Assembly (NCBI RefSeq): GCF_014201835.1
Contig: NZ_JACHFH010000004.1
Location: forward strand, 38,101-102,100
Direction of reading: 5' to 3'
Source of the DNA: Pectinatus brassicae
GTDB lineage: Bacteria; Bacillota; Negativicutes; Selenomonadales; Selenomonadaceae
Length of the DNA: 64,000 nucleotides
Positions within the stretch are counted from its first letter, which is position 1. Every line of letters starts with the position of its first letter. Of the stretch, positions 26,938 through 35,457 are shown piece after piece. The position numbers and the translations under genes are program-made. Under the pieces are notes generated by a model that saw only the letters and a list, made by a program, of their open reading frames with translations, was not told the DNA's origin and ran no database searches.

Positions 26938-28296
26938 ATGTGGCAAAAACAAAATGATAAAAAATTAATTTTAGCTTTAACAGCTGGTATTTTTTTTACC
27001 GCTTGTGGAACCGGTTCCGCAAAAAACAATCCCTATGCTGATGTACCTAAAGATGACTGGTCTTACACTGCTATGGCCAATCTTATCCATGATAATCTAG
27101 TACGTGGTGTCAATGACAGTAGTTTTGATAAAAACAAAATTATCACACGCAATGATATGGCTGTATTAGTAGCTAAAGCCATATCTAAGGAAGATATTGT
27201 AAATTTAGAAACTAAAAAAGTTATTGATAAACTTGCCCTTGAATATGCCTATGAATTAAAAATAATTGGTGTAACTGATGATACTGAGGTTAGTGCATCG
27301 CCAACAGCTGTTCCCCCAAAAGCAGAAAACAAGTTTGATCGACTAAGTTTTCATGGAACAGGCCGCATCAGATTAGACAAGGGTAATACCAGCGGCTTAA
27401 CTGCGCAACGCGGAAATACCACAGGCAGTTACACGCCCAACAGCCATATCAATTTAGATCTGTTTTATAAATATAAAATAAATGACAAATGGTCTGTATA
27501 TGGTGAATCAGAATATGGTCGCCAGCTCAATTATGGTGGTGAGAACCAAAAACTACAAAATTCCGTTTTTGAACAAATGTACTTAAGTGGCCCAATAGCT
27601 GGTGCCACAATAAAAGCAGGCCGTTTCAGCGTTTACTCGCCCCAGGGCCTCGTGTACGATGATAAAGTAAGCGGTGCCGAAGCAATATTGGGCACTGTCG
27701 TAAAAACCACTATTGATGTTGGTAAAGCAACTTCCACCGATGATGATACCAGCGATGTAACAATTGGTAATAATACCTATACATATCATTCCCAAAACTA
27801 TCAATCAATTTTATTTGATATTCCTTTAAGCAAAACCACAACATCATCTGTCGGCTATTATCATATCGGCGGCAATTTACTCCAGCACCAAGATCCTGAT
27901 GCGTATGTAAATTATTATACGCTGGGTTTTAATAGTAAATTAGCTGACAATTTAACTTTAGATGCTGTATATGCAAAATCCAATGCTAAAGGCTATCGTA
28001 ATTCAAATATTTTAAGTACGGCAACTAATTCCTACCTGCTAAAATTAAAATACAAACAAGCTGATTTCACTAAACCAAAAAGCTTTGATATTTTTGCTAT
28101 GTATCGCAGAAGCCCTCAATTAGCCAGCTACAGCAATACCGATGATTGGTGTCAAAATGTTAAAGGCATACGTATTGGCGGCGATTATATCGCAGCTTCT
28201 AATATTGGCCTCACCGCTTGGTATACCTTCGGTAAAGATATTGATACTAACCAGCGAAATAATATGTACCGTTTCGAATGTGATTTTCTTATTTAA
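26938..28296 (+). CDS. SLH-domain outer-membrane porin (OmpM-like)
   Basis: A 452-residue outer-membrane protein of the type found in Negativicutes. A signal sequence (LILALTAGIFFTACGTGSA) is followed by one SLH domain (YADVPKDDWSYTAMANLI... ending in ITRNDMAVLVAKAI), which in these bacteria binds the polyaminated peptidoglycan. The remainder is a beta-barrel with alternating aromatic strands, ending in FECDFLI as barrels usually do. The ACG in the signal region could be a lipobox. It has its own promoter and lies just upstream of the sucrose PTS genes, so it may supply sucrose across the outer membrane. General porin function is the alternative. Confidence 0.85.
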   Translation: MWQKQNDKKLILALTAGIFFTACGTGSAKNNPYADVPKDDWSYTAMANLIHDNLVRGVNDSSFDKNKIITRNDMAVLVAKAISKEDIVNLETKKVIDKLALEYAYELKIIGVTDDTEVSASPTAVPPKAENKFDRLSFHGTGRIRLDKGNTSGLTAQRGNTTGSYTPNSHINLDLFYKYKINDKWSVYGESEYGRQLNYGGENQKLQNSVFEQMYLSGPIAGATIKAGRFSVYSPQGLVYDDKVSGAEAILGTVVKTTIDVGKATSTDDDTSDVTIGNNTYTYHSQNYQSILFDIPLSKTTTSSVGYYHIGGNLLQHQDPDAYVNYYTLGFNSKLADNLTLDAVYAKSNAKGYRNSNILSTATNSYLLKLKYKQADFTKPKSFDIFAMYRRSPQLASYSNTDDWCQNVKGIRIGGDYIAASNIGLTAWYTFGKDIDTNQRNNMYRFECDFLI

Positions 28297-28355
28297 TAAA
28301 TAATTTTCAATGGTAACCATTAATAATAATTTCTCTATATCGAACAAAGTTATTA

Positions 28356-28384
28356 TTGCATTTTTTATTATTTTAAATTATAAT
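28356..28384 (+). promoter_or_regulatory. Promoter of the sucrose operon
   Basis: TTGCAT (28356-28361), a 17-bp spacer and TATAAT (28379-28384). The -10 box lies within the left arm of the 50-bp palindrome. Confidence 0.75.
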
Positions 28385-28422
28385 CATTTATGGAACCAAT
28401 TCCATAAATGATTATAATTTAA
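28373..28422. promoter_or_regulatory. 50-bp perfect palindrome containing a LacI-type operator
   Basis: Two 23-bp arms (28373-28395 and 28400-28422) are exact complements around CCAA. The centre TGGAACCAATTCCA (28389-28402) fits the LacI/GalR pattern TGnAAnCGnTTnCA except for CA in place of the central CG. It covers the start site of scrA. ScrR, encoded in the operon, is the likely ligand. Confidence 0.7.
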
Positions 28423-28457
28423 GCAATTTTCTTTATTTTAGGAAGGATTAATACACT

Positions 28458-30314
28458 ATGAAAAAACTAGAATTTATACCACCTATAAAAGGTTCTATAA
28501 TCAATTTAAATCAGATAAATGATCCTGGTTTCAGCAGTGGTGCTATGGGGCCTGGCATTGGCATAACCCCTGCTGAGGGAAAAGTATATGCCCCATTTGA
28601 TGGCAAAATAGATGTTTTGTTTGAAACGAAACACGCTTTAGGAATCACTTCCACTGATAATAATGCTGCTATTTTAATTCATATCGGTCTTGATACTGTC
28701 AATATGAAAGGCAAAGGCTTTACTGCCCATGTCCAACAGGGCGATAATATAAAAAAAGGGGATTTACTGCTGGAATTTGATATTCCCTTGCTCAAAAATG
28801 CCGGCTATGATTTAACAACCCCTGTAATAATAACCAATGCCACTGAATTTTCCTATATTGCTGTTAAAAATAATTCCTCCACCATTATTATAAAAGATTT
28901 TTCTCAATCTGCTGAAAACGAATCATCAGTCATTACAGCTGCTGAGAATAATAATTTGCCTTCTGAAGACCGCGTAGCCAAAGAAATTTTAGCTAATATT
29001 GGCGGCATTAATAATATTCGTTCTGTTGAGCATTGTGCCACCCGTTTACGTCTTATTCTTAAAAACAAAGAGAAAATAAATGAAAAAGCCATTGAAAATA
29101 TTGAAGGCGTAAAAGGACAATTTTTTGCTGCAGCGCAATACCAAATAATTCTTGGTACAGGCTTTGTCAATAAAGTTTATAATGTTATTGTCAACAATGA
29201 TTCTGAATTAGCACAAAGCAATAACAAAGATGCTGCTTATGCTGATATGACTTTATTACAGAAAACTTCCCGCATTCTCGGTGATATCTTTGTACCAATA
29301 ATTCCTGTTTTAGTAGCAACCGGACTTTTTATGGGCTTGCGCGGCACACTTATCAGTTTAGGATTCCATTTCAGTGATAACTTCTTACTAATGTCACAAA
29401 TACTTACCGATACTGCTTTTGCTTTTTTGCCGGCACTTGTTACCTGGTCAGCTATGAAAAAATTTGGCGGAACACCAGTTATCGGTATTGTCCTAGGTCT
29501 CATGCTCGTTGCCCCGCAGCTGCCTAATGCTTATGCTGTTGCCAATGGCAGTATACAGCCTTTATTAATTAATATTGGCGGTTTCTCCATCCCAACTACA
29601 GGCTATCAAGGCTCGGTACTGCCTGCTTTAATTTTAGGTATTTTTGCTTCAAAATTACAATTATCCCTAAAAAAAATTGTTCCTGATGTTTTGGACTTAA
29701 TTTTGACACCTTTTCTGACATTGTTTATTTCAATGATTTTGGGTATACTTATTATTGGACCGATTATGCATCATCTGGAAATATTTATTTTCAATGCTGT
29801 CCGCATGTTTTTGGAACTGCCATATGGCATAGGTGGATTTGTTGTTGGTGGTCTACACCAAGTTATTGTTGTAAGTGGTGTTCATCAAATCTTTAATGCT
29901 TTAGAAATAGAACTGTTAAGTTCGACCGGCAAGGATATGTTTAATGCTATTATCACCGGTGCTATCATTGCTCAGGGCGGTGCTGCATTGGCTGTTGCAG
30001 TTCGTACTAAAGACAAAAAAAAGCGTTCTTTATATATTTCCTCTGTAATTCCCGCATTTTTAGGTATAACTGAACCTGCAATTTTCGGCATAAATCTTCG
30101 CTTTATAAAACCATTTATCTTTGGTCTTATCGGCGGGGCTTTTTCCGGAATGGCTGCCAGCTGGATGAAACTGGCCGGAACAGGCATGGGCATCACAGTT
30201 ATTCCTGGGACACTTTTATACATGCATCAGTTGCCTCAATATTTAATAGTAAATGCGATTGGACTTGTCGTAGGCTTCGGCCTTACATTTTTATTTTTTA
30301 AACCAAAGGAATAA
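28458..30314 (+). CDS. scrA: Sucrose-type PTS transporter EIIABC (glucose family)
   Basis: Takes up and phosphorylates sucrose (inferred from ScrB downstream). The domains run A-B-C: IIA-Glc (residues 1-150, phosphorylated His75 in AAILIHIGLDT, partner His59), IIB (about 170-245, Cys193 in VEHCATRLRL) and a membrane IIC with GITEPAIFG. Most sucrose EII proteins are IIB-IIC or B-C-A, so the N-terminal IIA is unusual. The total of 618 residues is full length. It is followed at 10 bp by the repressor gene and then by sucrose-6-phosphate hydrolase. A trehalose or beta-glucoside specificity is less likely because of ScrB. Confidence 0.85.
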   Translation: MKKLEFIPPIKGSIINLNQINDPGFSSGAMGPGIGITPAEGKVYAPFDGKIDVLFETKHALGITSTDNNAAILIHIGLDTVNMKGKGFTAHVQQGDNIKKGDLLLEFDIPLLKNAGYDLTTPVIITNATEFSYIAVKNNSSTIIIKDFSQSAENESSVITAAENNNLPSEDRVAKEILANIGGINNIRSVEHCATRLRLILKNKEKINEKAIENIEGVKGQFFAAAQYQIILGTGFVNKVYNVIVNNDSELAQSNNKDAAYADMTLLQKTSRILGDIFVPIIPVLVATGLFMGLRGTLISLGFHFSDNFLLMSQILTDTAFAFLPALVTWSAMKKFGGTPVIGIVLGLMLVAPQLPNAYAVANGSIQPLLINIGGFSIPTTGYQGSVLPALILGIFASKLQLSLKKIVPDVLDLILTPFLTLFISMILGILIIGPIMHHLEIFIFNAVRMFLELPYGIGGFVVGGLHQVIVVSGVHQIFNALEIELLSSTGKDMFNAIITGAIIAQGGAALAVAVRTKDKKKRSLYISSVIPAFLGITEPAIFGINLRFIKPFIFGLIGGAFSGMAASWMKLAGTGMGITVIPGTLLYMHQLPQYLIVNAIGLVVGFGLTFLFFKPKE

Positions 30315-30324
30315 TTGATTAATT

Positions 30325-31296
30325 ATGGTAAAAAAAGTAACCATCAGCGATGTTGCTAAACTAGCCGGAGTTTCTAAAAGTACTGTTTCTCGTTATTTAA
30401 ACCAAGGCTATATAAGTGACAAAAATGCTGCTATCATCAAAAAAGCTATAACTGATACCGGTTTTAAATCAAATTTTTTTGCAGCACGATTAAAAACAAA
30501 ATTCAATAAATTAATTGGTATTGTTGTTCCGCGTATTGATTCTTATTCTGCGGGACAAACACTCGCCGGCATAAATGAAATTCTTACCCAGGAACAGTAT
30601 CAATCGATTATTGTGACCAGTGAACTTGATTCTACCAAGGAAATTCAGGCCATCCATCAATTTAACCAACAAGGCGTTGATGCTATTATTGTTATTTCCG
30701 TAGGAATTACTCAAGAAAAACTTTCTTTAATGCAGCAATACTCAACTCCAACAATTTTTGTTGGGCAGCAACATCCTGATTTAAACTACATAAAATTGAA
30801 CGATGAAAAAGCCGGTATGCTTTTGGGGCAACATCTTGAACAATGTCAATTCAAAAATTGTGTTTATTTAAATGTTAATAAATCAGATAAAGCTATAGGG
30901 ATAGAACGCTGCCAAGGATTCTTACAGGCTTTTAACGGCAATGTTCACTTTATTAATACAGATTTTAGCTTTGAACATGCTTATCTACATGCTCCAGAGA
31001 TACTAAAATTTAAGCCTGATGTAATCGTAGGAGCAACTGATAATATTGCATTGGGTGTATTTAAATATTTACAGGAAAAAAATATAAAAATCCCCAACGA
31101 TATTGCTGTTGCTGGCTTTGGCGGATATCCTGTCAGTGAAATCAGTTCACCTGCTCTTACTACTATTTCTTTTAACTTTAAATTATTAGGTAAAAATGCC
31201 GCTTTTTCTATTTTAAAGTTATTAGTAGGAAAAACCTTTCATTCATGTTTAGAAGATAATTTTAAACTTTTAATTCGTTCCAGCACTCAATTATAA
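30325..31296 (+). CDS. scrR: LacI-family repressor of the sucrose operon
   Basis: The 323-residue protein begins with the LacI helix-turn-helix and hinge (VTISDVAKLAGVSKSTVSRYLNQ) followed by a periplasmic-binding-protein-like sensor domain (GIVVPRIDSYSAGQTLAGI, AVAGFGGYPVSEISSPALTTI). It lies between scrA and scrB with gaps of 10 and 12 bp. It probably binds the palindrome upstream of scrA and is released by a sucrose-derived sugar or phosphate. CcpA-like global function is unlikely given its place in the operon. Confidence 0.88.
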   Translation: MVKKVTISDVAKLAGVSKSTVSRYLNQGYISDKNAAIIKKAITDTGFKSNFFAARLKTKFNKLIGIVVPRIDSYSAGQTLAGINEILTQEQYQSIIVTSELDSTKEIQAIHQFNQQGVDAIIVISVGITQEKLSLMQQYSTPTIFVGQQHPDLNYIKLNDEKAGMLLGQHLEQCQFKNCVYLNVNKSDKAIGIERCQGFLQAFNGNVHFINTDFSFEHAYLHAPEILKFKPDVIVGATDNIALGVFKYLQEKNIKIPNDIAVAGFGGYPVSEISSPALTTISFNFKLLGKNAAFSILKLLVGKTFHSCLEDNFKLLIRSSTQL

Positions 31297-31308
31297 ACAA
31301 GGAATACT

Positions 31309-32745
31309 ATGAAAACTATTGACAATAATAAACTAAAACGACTTTGGCATTCTACTATTAACAAAAAAGATACCTGGCATAATGCCTTTCATCTGGAAAT
31401 GCCTTTCGGTCTCATAAATGATCCCAATGGCTTAAATTATTTCCAAGGTGAGTACCATCTTTTTTATCAATGGAACCCCTTTAGCTGCGAACATCTTCAC
31501 AAGCACTGGGGCTATGTAAAAACTACTGATTTTATCAATTACAGCCTGCCACAGTTAGCATTAGCTCCAATTGATGAATTTGATAAAAATGGCTGCTACT
31601 CAGGCAGCAGCTATATAAAAGATAATATACTGCATTTAATCTATACTGGTAATGTCAAAGACGATAATGACAGTCGTTCTTCCTACCAAATTCTTGCTAA
31701 ACAGCTGCCTGATGGTACTTTTATAAAAGAAAAAATTATCATTGCACATCAGCCGGAAAATTATACAGCACATTTTCGCGATCCTTATTTTTTTCTAAAA
31801 AACAATCATAATTATCTTATTTTAGGCGCCCAACGCCAAAACCTGACGGGCTGCACTTTAATTTACCAACAGCAATCTGACGATAGCTGGCAACTTTGCG
31901 GTGAATTAAAAACATCTTACAATAATTTGGGGTATATGTGGGAATGTCCTAACTTACTTACTTTAAATAATACCGATATTTTACTGTTTTGTCCGCAGGG
32001 CCTTGAAAGCAAGGGACATCAGTATAATAACCTTTACCAAAGTGGATATATTGCCGGAAAATTGGATGATAATGTTCAAAACCTGCGACATGGTAAATTC
32101 ACTGAACTTGATAATGGCTTTGATTTTTATGCTCCGCAAGCCTTTCATGACGATGAAAGGACCATTTTATTAGGCTGGGTCGGTATGCCTGAAAAAGAAA
32201 CAGATTACCCTACTATTAATAATGGCTGGCTCTATTCACTAACCATGCCGCGTCAGCTGGAATATAAAAACAATCATCTTTATCAATATCCTATTGATGA
32301 ACTAAAAAAGCTGCGCAAAAAAGAAATCTCCTATACTGATAGTAGTAATAATTTTTCCTGTATTATTCCTGCCACTTGTGAAGTGCATATCGAATTAAAT
32401 ACTGCTTCTATAAAAACATCAGTTATAACATTAGGTTTTAACAAAGATGCTCTTATTATTTCTTATGACAAAGCTGCGCAGGAAATCTGCATCGACCGCA
32501 GCAATATGTCTTTGGGTGCAAAAGGCCAGCGCTCTTTTACCGTTCCATCAGAAGATAAATTAATACTCGACCTATTTATTGATAAATCAATTATGGAACT
32601 TTACTGTCAAGAGGGCTATGCTGCCGCCACCTGGACTTATTATCCACAAAAAGGAACCTCGCCAATCTTTCAAATTGCCAGCGATCAAGCAGCTGATATG
32701 CTGATAAATATTTACGAATTAGGCACTATAAATTATAGCGATTAA
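31309..32745 (+). CDS. scrB: Sucrose-6-phosphate hydrolase (GH32)
   Basis: Cleaves the sucrose 6-phosphate made by ScrA into glucose 6-phosphate and fructose. GH32 motifs are intact: GLINDPNGL with nucleophile Asp38, FRDPYFF (transition-state Asp) and WECPNLL with the acid/base Glu. No signal peptide is present, so it acts in the cytoplasm, which fits a phosphorylated substrate rather than extracellular fructan. The 478-residue length is usual. It is the last gene of the scrA-scrR-scrB operon. Confidence 0.92.
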   Translation: MKTIDNNKLKRLWHSTINKKDTWHNAFHLEMPFGLINDPNGLNYFQGEYHLFYQWNPFSCEHLHKHWGYVKTTDFINYSLPQLALAPIDEFDKNGCYSGSSYIKDNILHLIYTGNVKDDNDSRSSYQILAKQLPDGTFIKEKIIIAHQPENYTAHFRDPYFFLKNNHNYLILGAQRQNLTGCTLIYQQQSDDSWQLCGELKTSYNNLGYMWECPNLLTLNNTDILLFCPQGLESKGHQYNNLYQSGYIAGKLDDNVQNLRHGKFTELDNGFDFYAPQAFHDDERTILLGWVGMPEKETDYPTINNGWLYSLTMPRQLEYKNNHLYQYPIDELKKLRKKEISYTDSSNNFSCIIPATCEVHIELNTASIKTSVITLGFNKDALIISYDKAAQEICIDRSNMSLGAKGQRSFTVPSEDKLILDLFIDKSIMELYCQEGYAAATWTYYPQKGTSPIFQIASDQAADMLINIYELGTINYSD

Positions 32746-32763
32746 TAATAACTTCTCTTCCAA

Positions 32764-32816
32764 TTTGCAAACAACAAAAACCAGCGCATTCAGCGCTGGT
32801 TTTTGTTGTTTGCAAA
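32764..32816. terminator. Bidirectional terminator with a 24-bp perfect stem
   Basis: 32764-32787 and 32793-32816 are exact complements around ATTCA; the core is ACCAGCGC / GCGCTGGT with A and T flanks. It lies between scrB and the opposing iolE remnant. Confidence 0.85.
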
Positions 32817-32844
32817 TCAAATAGCCGAAAAACTATCAATTTTT

Positions 32845-33333
32845 TCAAGCAAATTTGACACATGTTTTTATATAATTATTCGCTTTTTGGGCATATTCAA
32901 ATGGATTAGCTATTGCTGGATCTTGTTCGGCTTCAACCAATGCCCATCCTTCATAGTTATGTTTACGCAAAACTTCAAAAATCGGTTCAAAATCAATATT
33001 GCCATCGCCTGGCACTGTAAACATTCCCAGCCGTATACCTTTAAGAAAGCTTAGATTTTCATTTTTTACTTTTTGCACTATATCCTTACGAACATCTTTT
33101 AAATGAACATGCTTAATTCTATTTATGTATTTTTCCAATATACGCAGATGATTTTCACCAGAGCATACTAAATGACCTGAATCATATAATAATGATACTA
33201 AATTAGGATCAGTAAGCTCCATTAATTTATCGATTTCTTCCTCAGTCTGCACACCAGTTCCCATATGATGATGATAAACAAGCGTCATATTTTTTTCTTG
33301 GGCAAGTTTGCCTAATTTATTCAAGCTATCTGA
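32845..33333 (-). pseudogene. iolE: 5'-truncated iolE (inosose dehydratase) remnant
   Basis: The C-terminal ~160 residues match 2-keto-myo-inositol dehydratase: LVYHHHMGTGVQTEEEID, LLYDSGHLVCSGE, RIKHVHLKDVRKDIV, FTVPGDGNIDFEPIF and WALVEAEQDPA. Full IolE is about 300 residues, so roughly the first 140 are missing. The homology can be followed up to about 33333 (SDSLNKLGKLAQ), where it joins the 3' end of the upstream regulator gene with no intergenic space. The only start is a TTG at 33324 without a ribosome site. A deletion that fused the regulator end to mid-iolE explains this. The metal-binding residues kept are not enough for activity. Confidence 0.8.
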
Positions 33334-34114
33334 AACTATTTGTCATTGTATCATCACTATTATAATAAAACTTAACATCATTATTTTCAAGATAATCAAT
33401 ATATTTTTGTGGCGGCTTTTTATCAATAATCACATCATCAAATTCTTTTAGCTGGGCAAAAGTCATCAAAGATGACAACTCTAATTTTGATGAGTCAATA
33501 AGCAAAATTTTTGGTGCATTTTTTCCCATCATAAATTTTTTTGTTTCACACTCCAGCGGAGATGCATTTGTAGCGCCATTTTCCAATGAAACCCCTGTAG
33601 ATGCTAAAAAGATCTTAGAAATATTATAATTATCAAGACATTTCAAGACACTAGCTCCAATGAATGCCTTTGAAGGATGATAAAAAGTACCGCCTGTACA
33701 GATAATATTAAATTGTGGATAATTTGCCGCCGCATTTATTATATGCAGACTGGTTGTTAAAATAGTAAGATTCTTGATATTTGATAAGTATGGAATAAGA
33801 TGCATTGTTGTCGTTCCTGAATCAATAAAAATAACATCATTATCCTCTATAAAACCTGCCGCAATCTTGGCAACAATTTTCTTCTGTGCAGAATTTTTTA
33901 CTTCGCGGGACGCAAATGGTTCAGGTTCACCGCTATTTTGCTTAAGCATAATTCCGCCATATACTTTTTTTATTAAATCCTGTTTTTCTAATTCATTAAT
34001 ATCACGTCGTATTGTATTTTTTGATACCTCAAAAATCGCACAAAGCTTATCAATTGAAATAGTATTACTTTCCTGTAAAATTTCTTTTATACGATTTAGC
34101 CTATCTATCTTCAT
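33326..34114 (-). CDS. iolR: DeoR-family repressor, IolR-like
   Basis: A DeoR-type regulator: N-terminal winged helix (RIKEILQESNTISIDKLCAIF, then SKNTIRRDINELEKQDLIKKVYGG) and a C-terminal sugar-phosphate sensor domain (DSGTTTMHLIPYL, FLASTGVSLENGATNASP). It lies directly upstream of the iolE remnant, as iol repressors often do. Eleven-bp repeats like those at the iolG promoter lie upstream of it (34158-34190). ATG 34114 (MKIDRLNRI) is preferred; the ATG at 34126 is immediately adjacent to the AAAGGA site. The last few residues may be altered by the deletion that truncated iolE. Confidence 0.75.
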   Translation of the reverse strand: MKIDRLNRIKEILQESNTISIDKLCAIFEVSKNTIRRDINELEKQDLIKKVYGGIMLKQNSGEPEPFASREVKNSAQKKIVAKIAAGFIEDNDVIFIDSGTTTMHLIPYLSNIKNLTILTTSLHIINAAANYPQFNIICTGGTFYHPSKAFIGASVLKCLDNYNISKIFLASTGVSLENGATNASPLECETKKFMMGKNAPKILLIDSSKLELSSLMTFAQLKEFDDVIIDKKPPQKYIDYLENNDVKFYYNSDDTMTNSFR

Positions 34115-34157
34115 ATAAAATACCATTCCTTTCTATATAGTGTATTGGATTTTAATA

Positions 34158-34190
34158 TTTTTTGAATATATTTTTATTAACTTTTGGTTA
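34158..34190 (-). promoter_or_regulatory. Candidate IolR-like 11-bp repeats (autoregulation)
   Basis: On the minus strand three adjacent 11-mers read TAACCAAAAGT (11 of 11 to WRAYCAADARD), TAATAAAAATA (9 of 11) and TATTCAAAAAA (10 of 11). The DNA is AT-rich, so chance matches are possible; the shared 11-bp phase is the main support. Confidence 0.4.
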
Positions 34191-34393
34191 TATTATAATA
34201 TATTATTTTCTTTGGCACAATGATAAATATATAATATCTCTTAATCCAGCAATAATAATCTACATATTTTCCTTTTACTTAACATATTCGTTCTATTTTA
34301 TAATGAATATGATATTTTTTCAATGAAAAAGTTGTATATTATGATCATTTTGCCCATATTCAGCTACTTCTTGTTTCTATTACAAATAAAATA

Positions 34394-34438
34394 GAAATAA
34401 CCTCCTGATATTTCTATTTTATATCAGAAGGTTATTTC
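34394..34438 (-). terminator. Terminator of the hyp operon
   Basis: GAAATAACCTCCTGATAT and ATATCAGAAGGTTATTTC form an 18-bp stem with one mismatch, 12 bp after the hypE stop. Confidence 0.8.
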
Positions 34439-34449
34439 CTTTTTATTTA

Positions 34450-35457
34450 TCAGCAAATCCGAGGAATCTGCTCTCCCGCCGGCATATCAATTATTCTCAT
34501 GCCGCCGATTGTTGTGCGCAGAACGACTTCATTTACTGCTTTATCATTTGTTTCCCCTATAACACAAGCATCTTTACCATATTCACTCTGATGCATAACA
34601 GCTAATACTTTTTCTGTATATTTTTTATCAACAAAAGTTATAAATTTCCCCTCATTAGCCAAATACAATGGTTCAAATCCCAATATATCACAAAAGCCAT
34701 TTACCTCTTTACGTACAGGAATTTTATCTTCATCAATAATAATACCAATACCAGCCTGCCCGGCAATTTCATTTAATACAGCGGCTGCTCCGCCCCGGGT
34801 TGCATCACGCATAACAGCAATTTGTGGAACTTCCTGTAATAATTTTTCCACTAATTTATTTAATGGTGCACAATCACTTTTTAATGTACCCGGCATTTGC
34901 AAATTATGGCGGCAGGCCATAATTGTCGCTGCATGATCGCCCAAATAGCCGCTTGCTATTACATCCATACCGGCCTTAACATTCTGTGGTGCTATGTCAC
35001 AGCCCTGTATTATTTCCCCGACGCCAGCTGTATTAATAAAAATACCATCACCCTTATTTTTATCTACAACCTTGGTATCCCCAGTAACAATATGTACACC
35101 AGCTTCCGCTGCAGCTTCTTTCATCGTCATAACGATTTTCTGTAAATCAGCTATAGCAAAACCTTCTTCAATTATCATACCTACTGATATATATTTAGGT
35201 ACAGCCCCAGTCATTGCCAAATCATTTACTGTACCGCACACAGCCAATTTCCCTATATTACCACCATTAAAAAATAGCGGCTGCACTACATAAGAGTCAG
35301 TAGTAAATGCAATATTATTGGTCATCTGCAATTTTGCACCGTCATGCATCTGACGCAAATATTCGTTGTCAAATGCTGGCAACATAACTTCTTCAACTAA
35401 TTCACGACTTTTTAGTCCGCCAGCGCCATGTGCCAATGTTATAAATTTATCGTCCAT
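34450..35457 (-). CDS. hypE: Hydrogenase maturation protein HypE
   Basis: Dehydrates the thiocarbamate on its C-terminal cysteine to thiocyanate, the source of the CN ligands of the [NiFe] site. The protein ends in PRIC, so the required terminal Cys is present. ITLAHGAGG at the N-terminus and TRGGAAAVLNEIA are family motifs of the AIR-synthase-like fold. I chose ATG 35457 (MDDKFITLAHGAGG) after AAGGCAGG; longer frames reach 35493. It overlaps hypD by 11 bp and is the last gene of the operon. Confidence 0.92.
   Translation of the reverse strand: MDDKFITLAHGAGGLKSRELVEEVMLPAFDNEYLRQMHDGAKLQMTNNIAFTTDSYVVQPLFFNGGNIGKLAVCGTVNDLAMTGAVPKYISVGMIIEEGFAIADLQKIVMTMKEAAAEAGVHIVTGDTKVVDKNKGDGIFINTAGVGEIIQGCDIAPQNVKAGMDVIASGYLGDHAATIMACRHNLQMPGTLKSDCAPLNKLVEKLLQEVPQIAVMRDATRGGAAAVLNEIAGQAGIGIIIDEDKIPVRKEVNGFCDILGFEPLYLANEGKFITFVDKKYTEKVLAVMHQSEYGKDACVIGETNDKAVNEVVLRTTIGGMRIIDMPAGEQIPRIC

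Larger units (their letters stand above)
34127..34449. other. AT-rich intergenic region with repressor promoter side
   Basis: Holds the candidate IolR-like repeats at 34158-34190 and the terminator of the hyp operon at 34394-34438. Nothing else was recognised in the middle. Confidence 0.5.
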
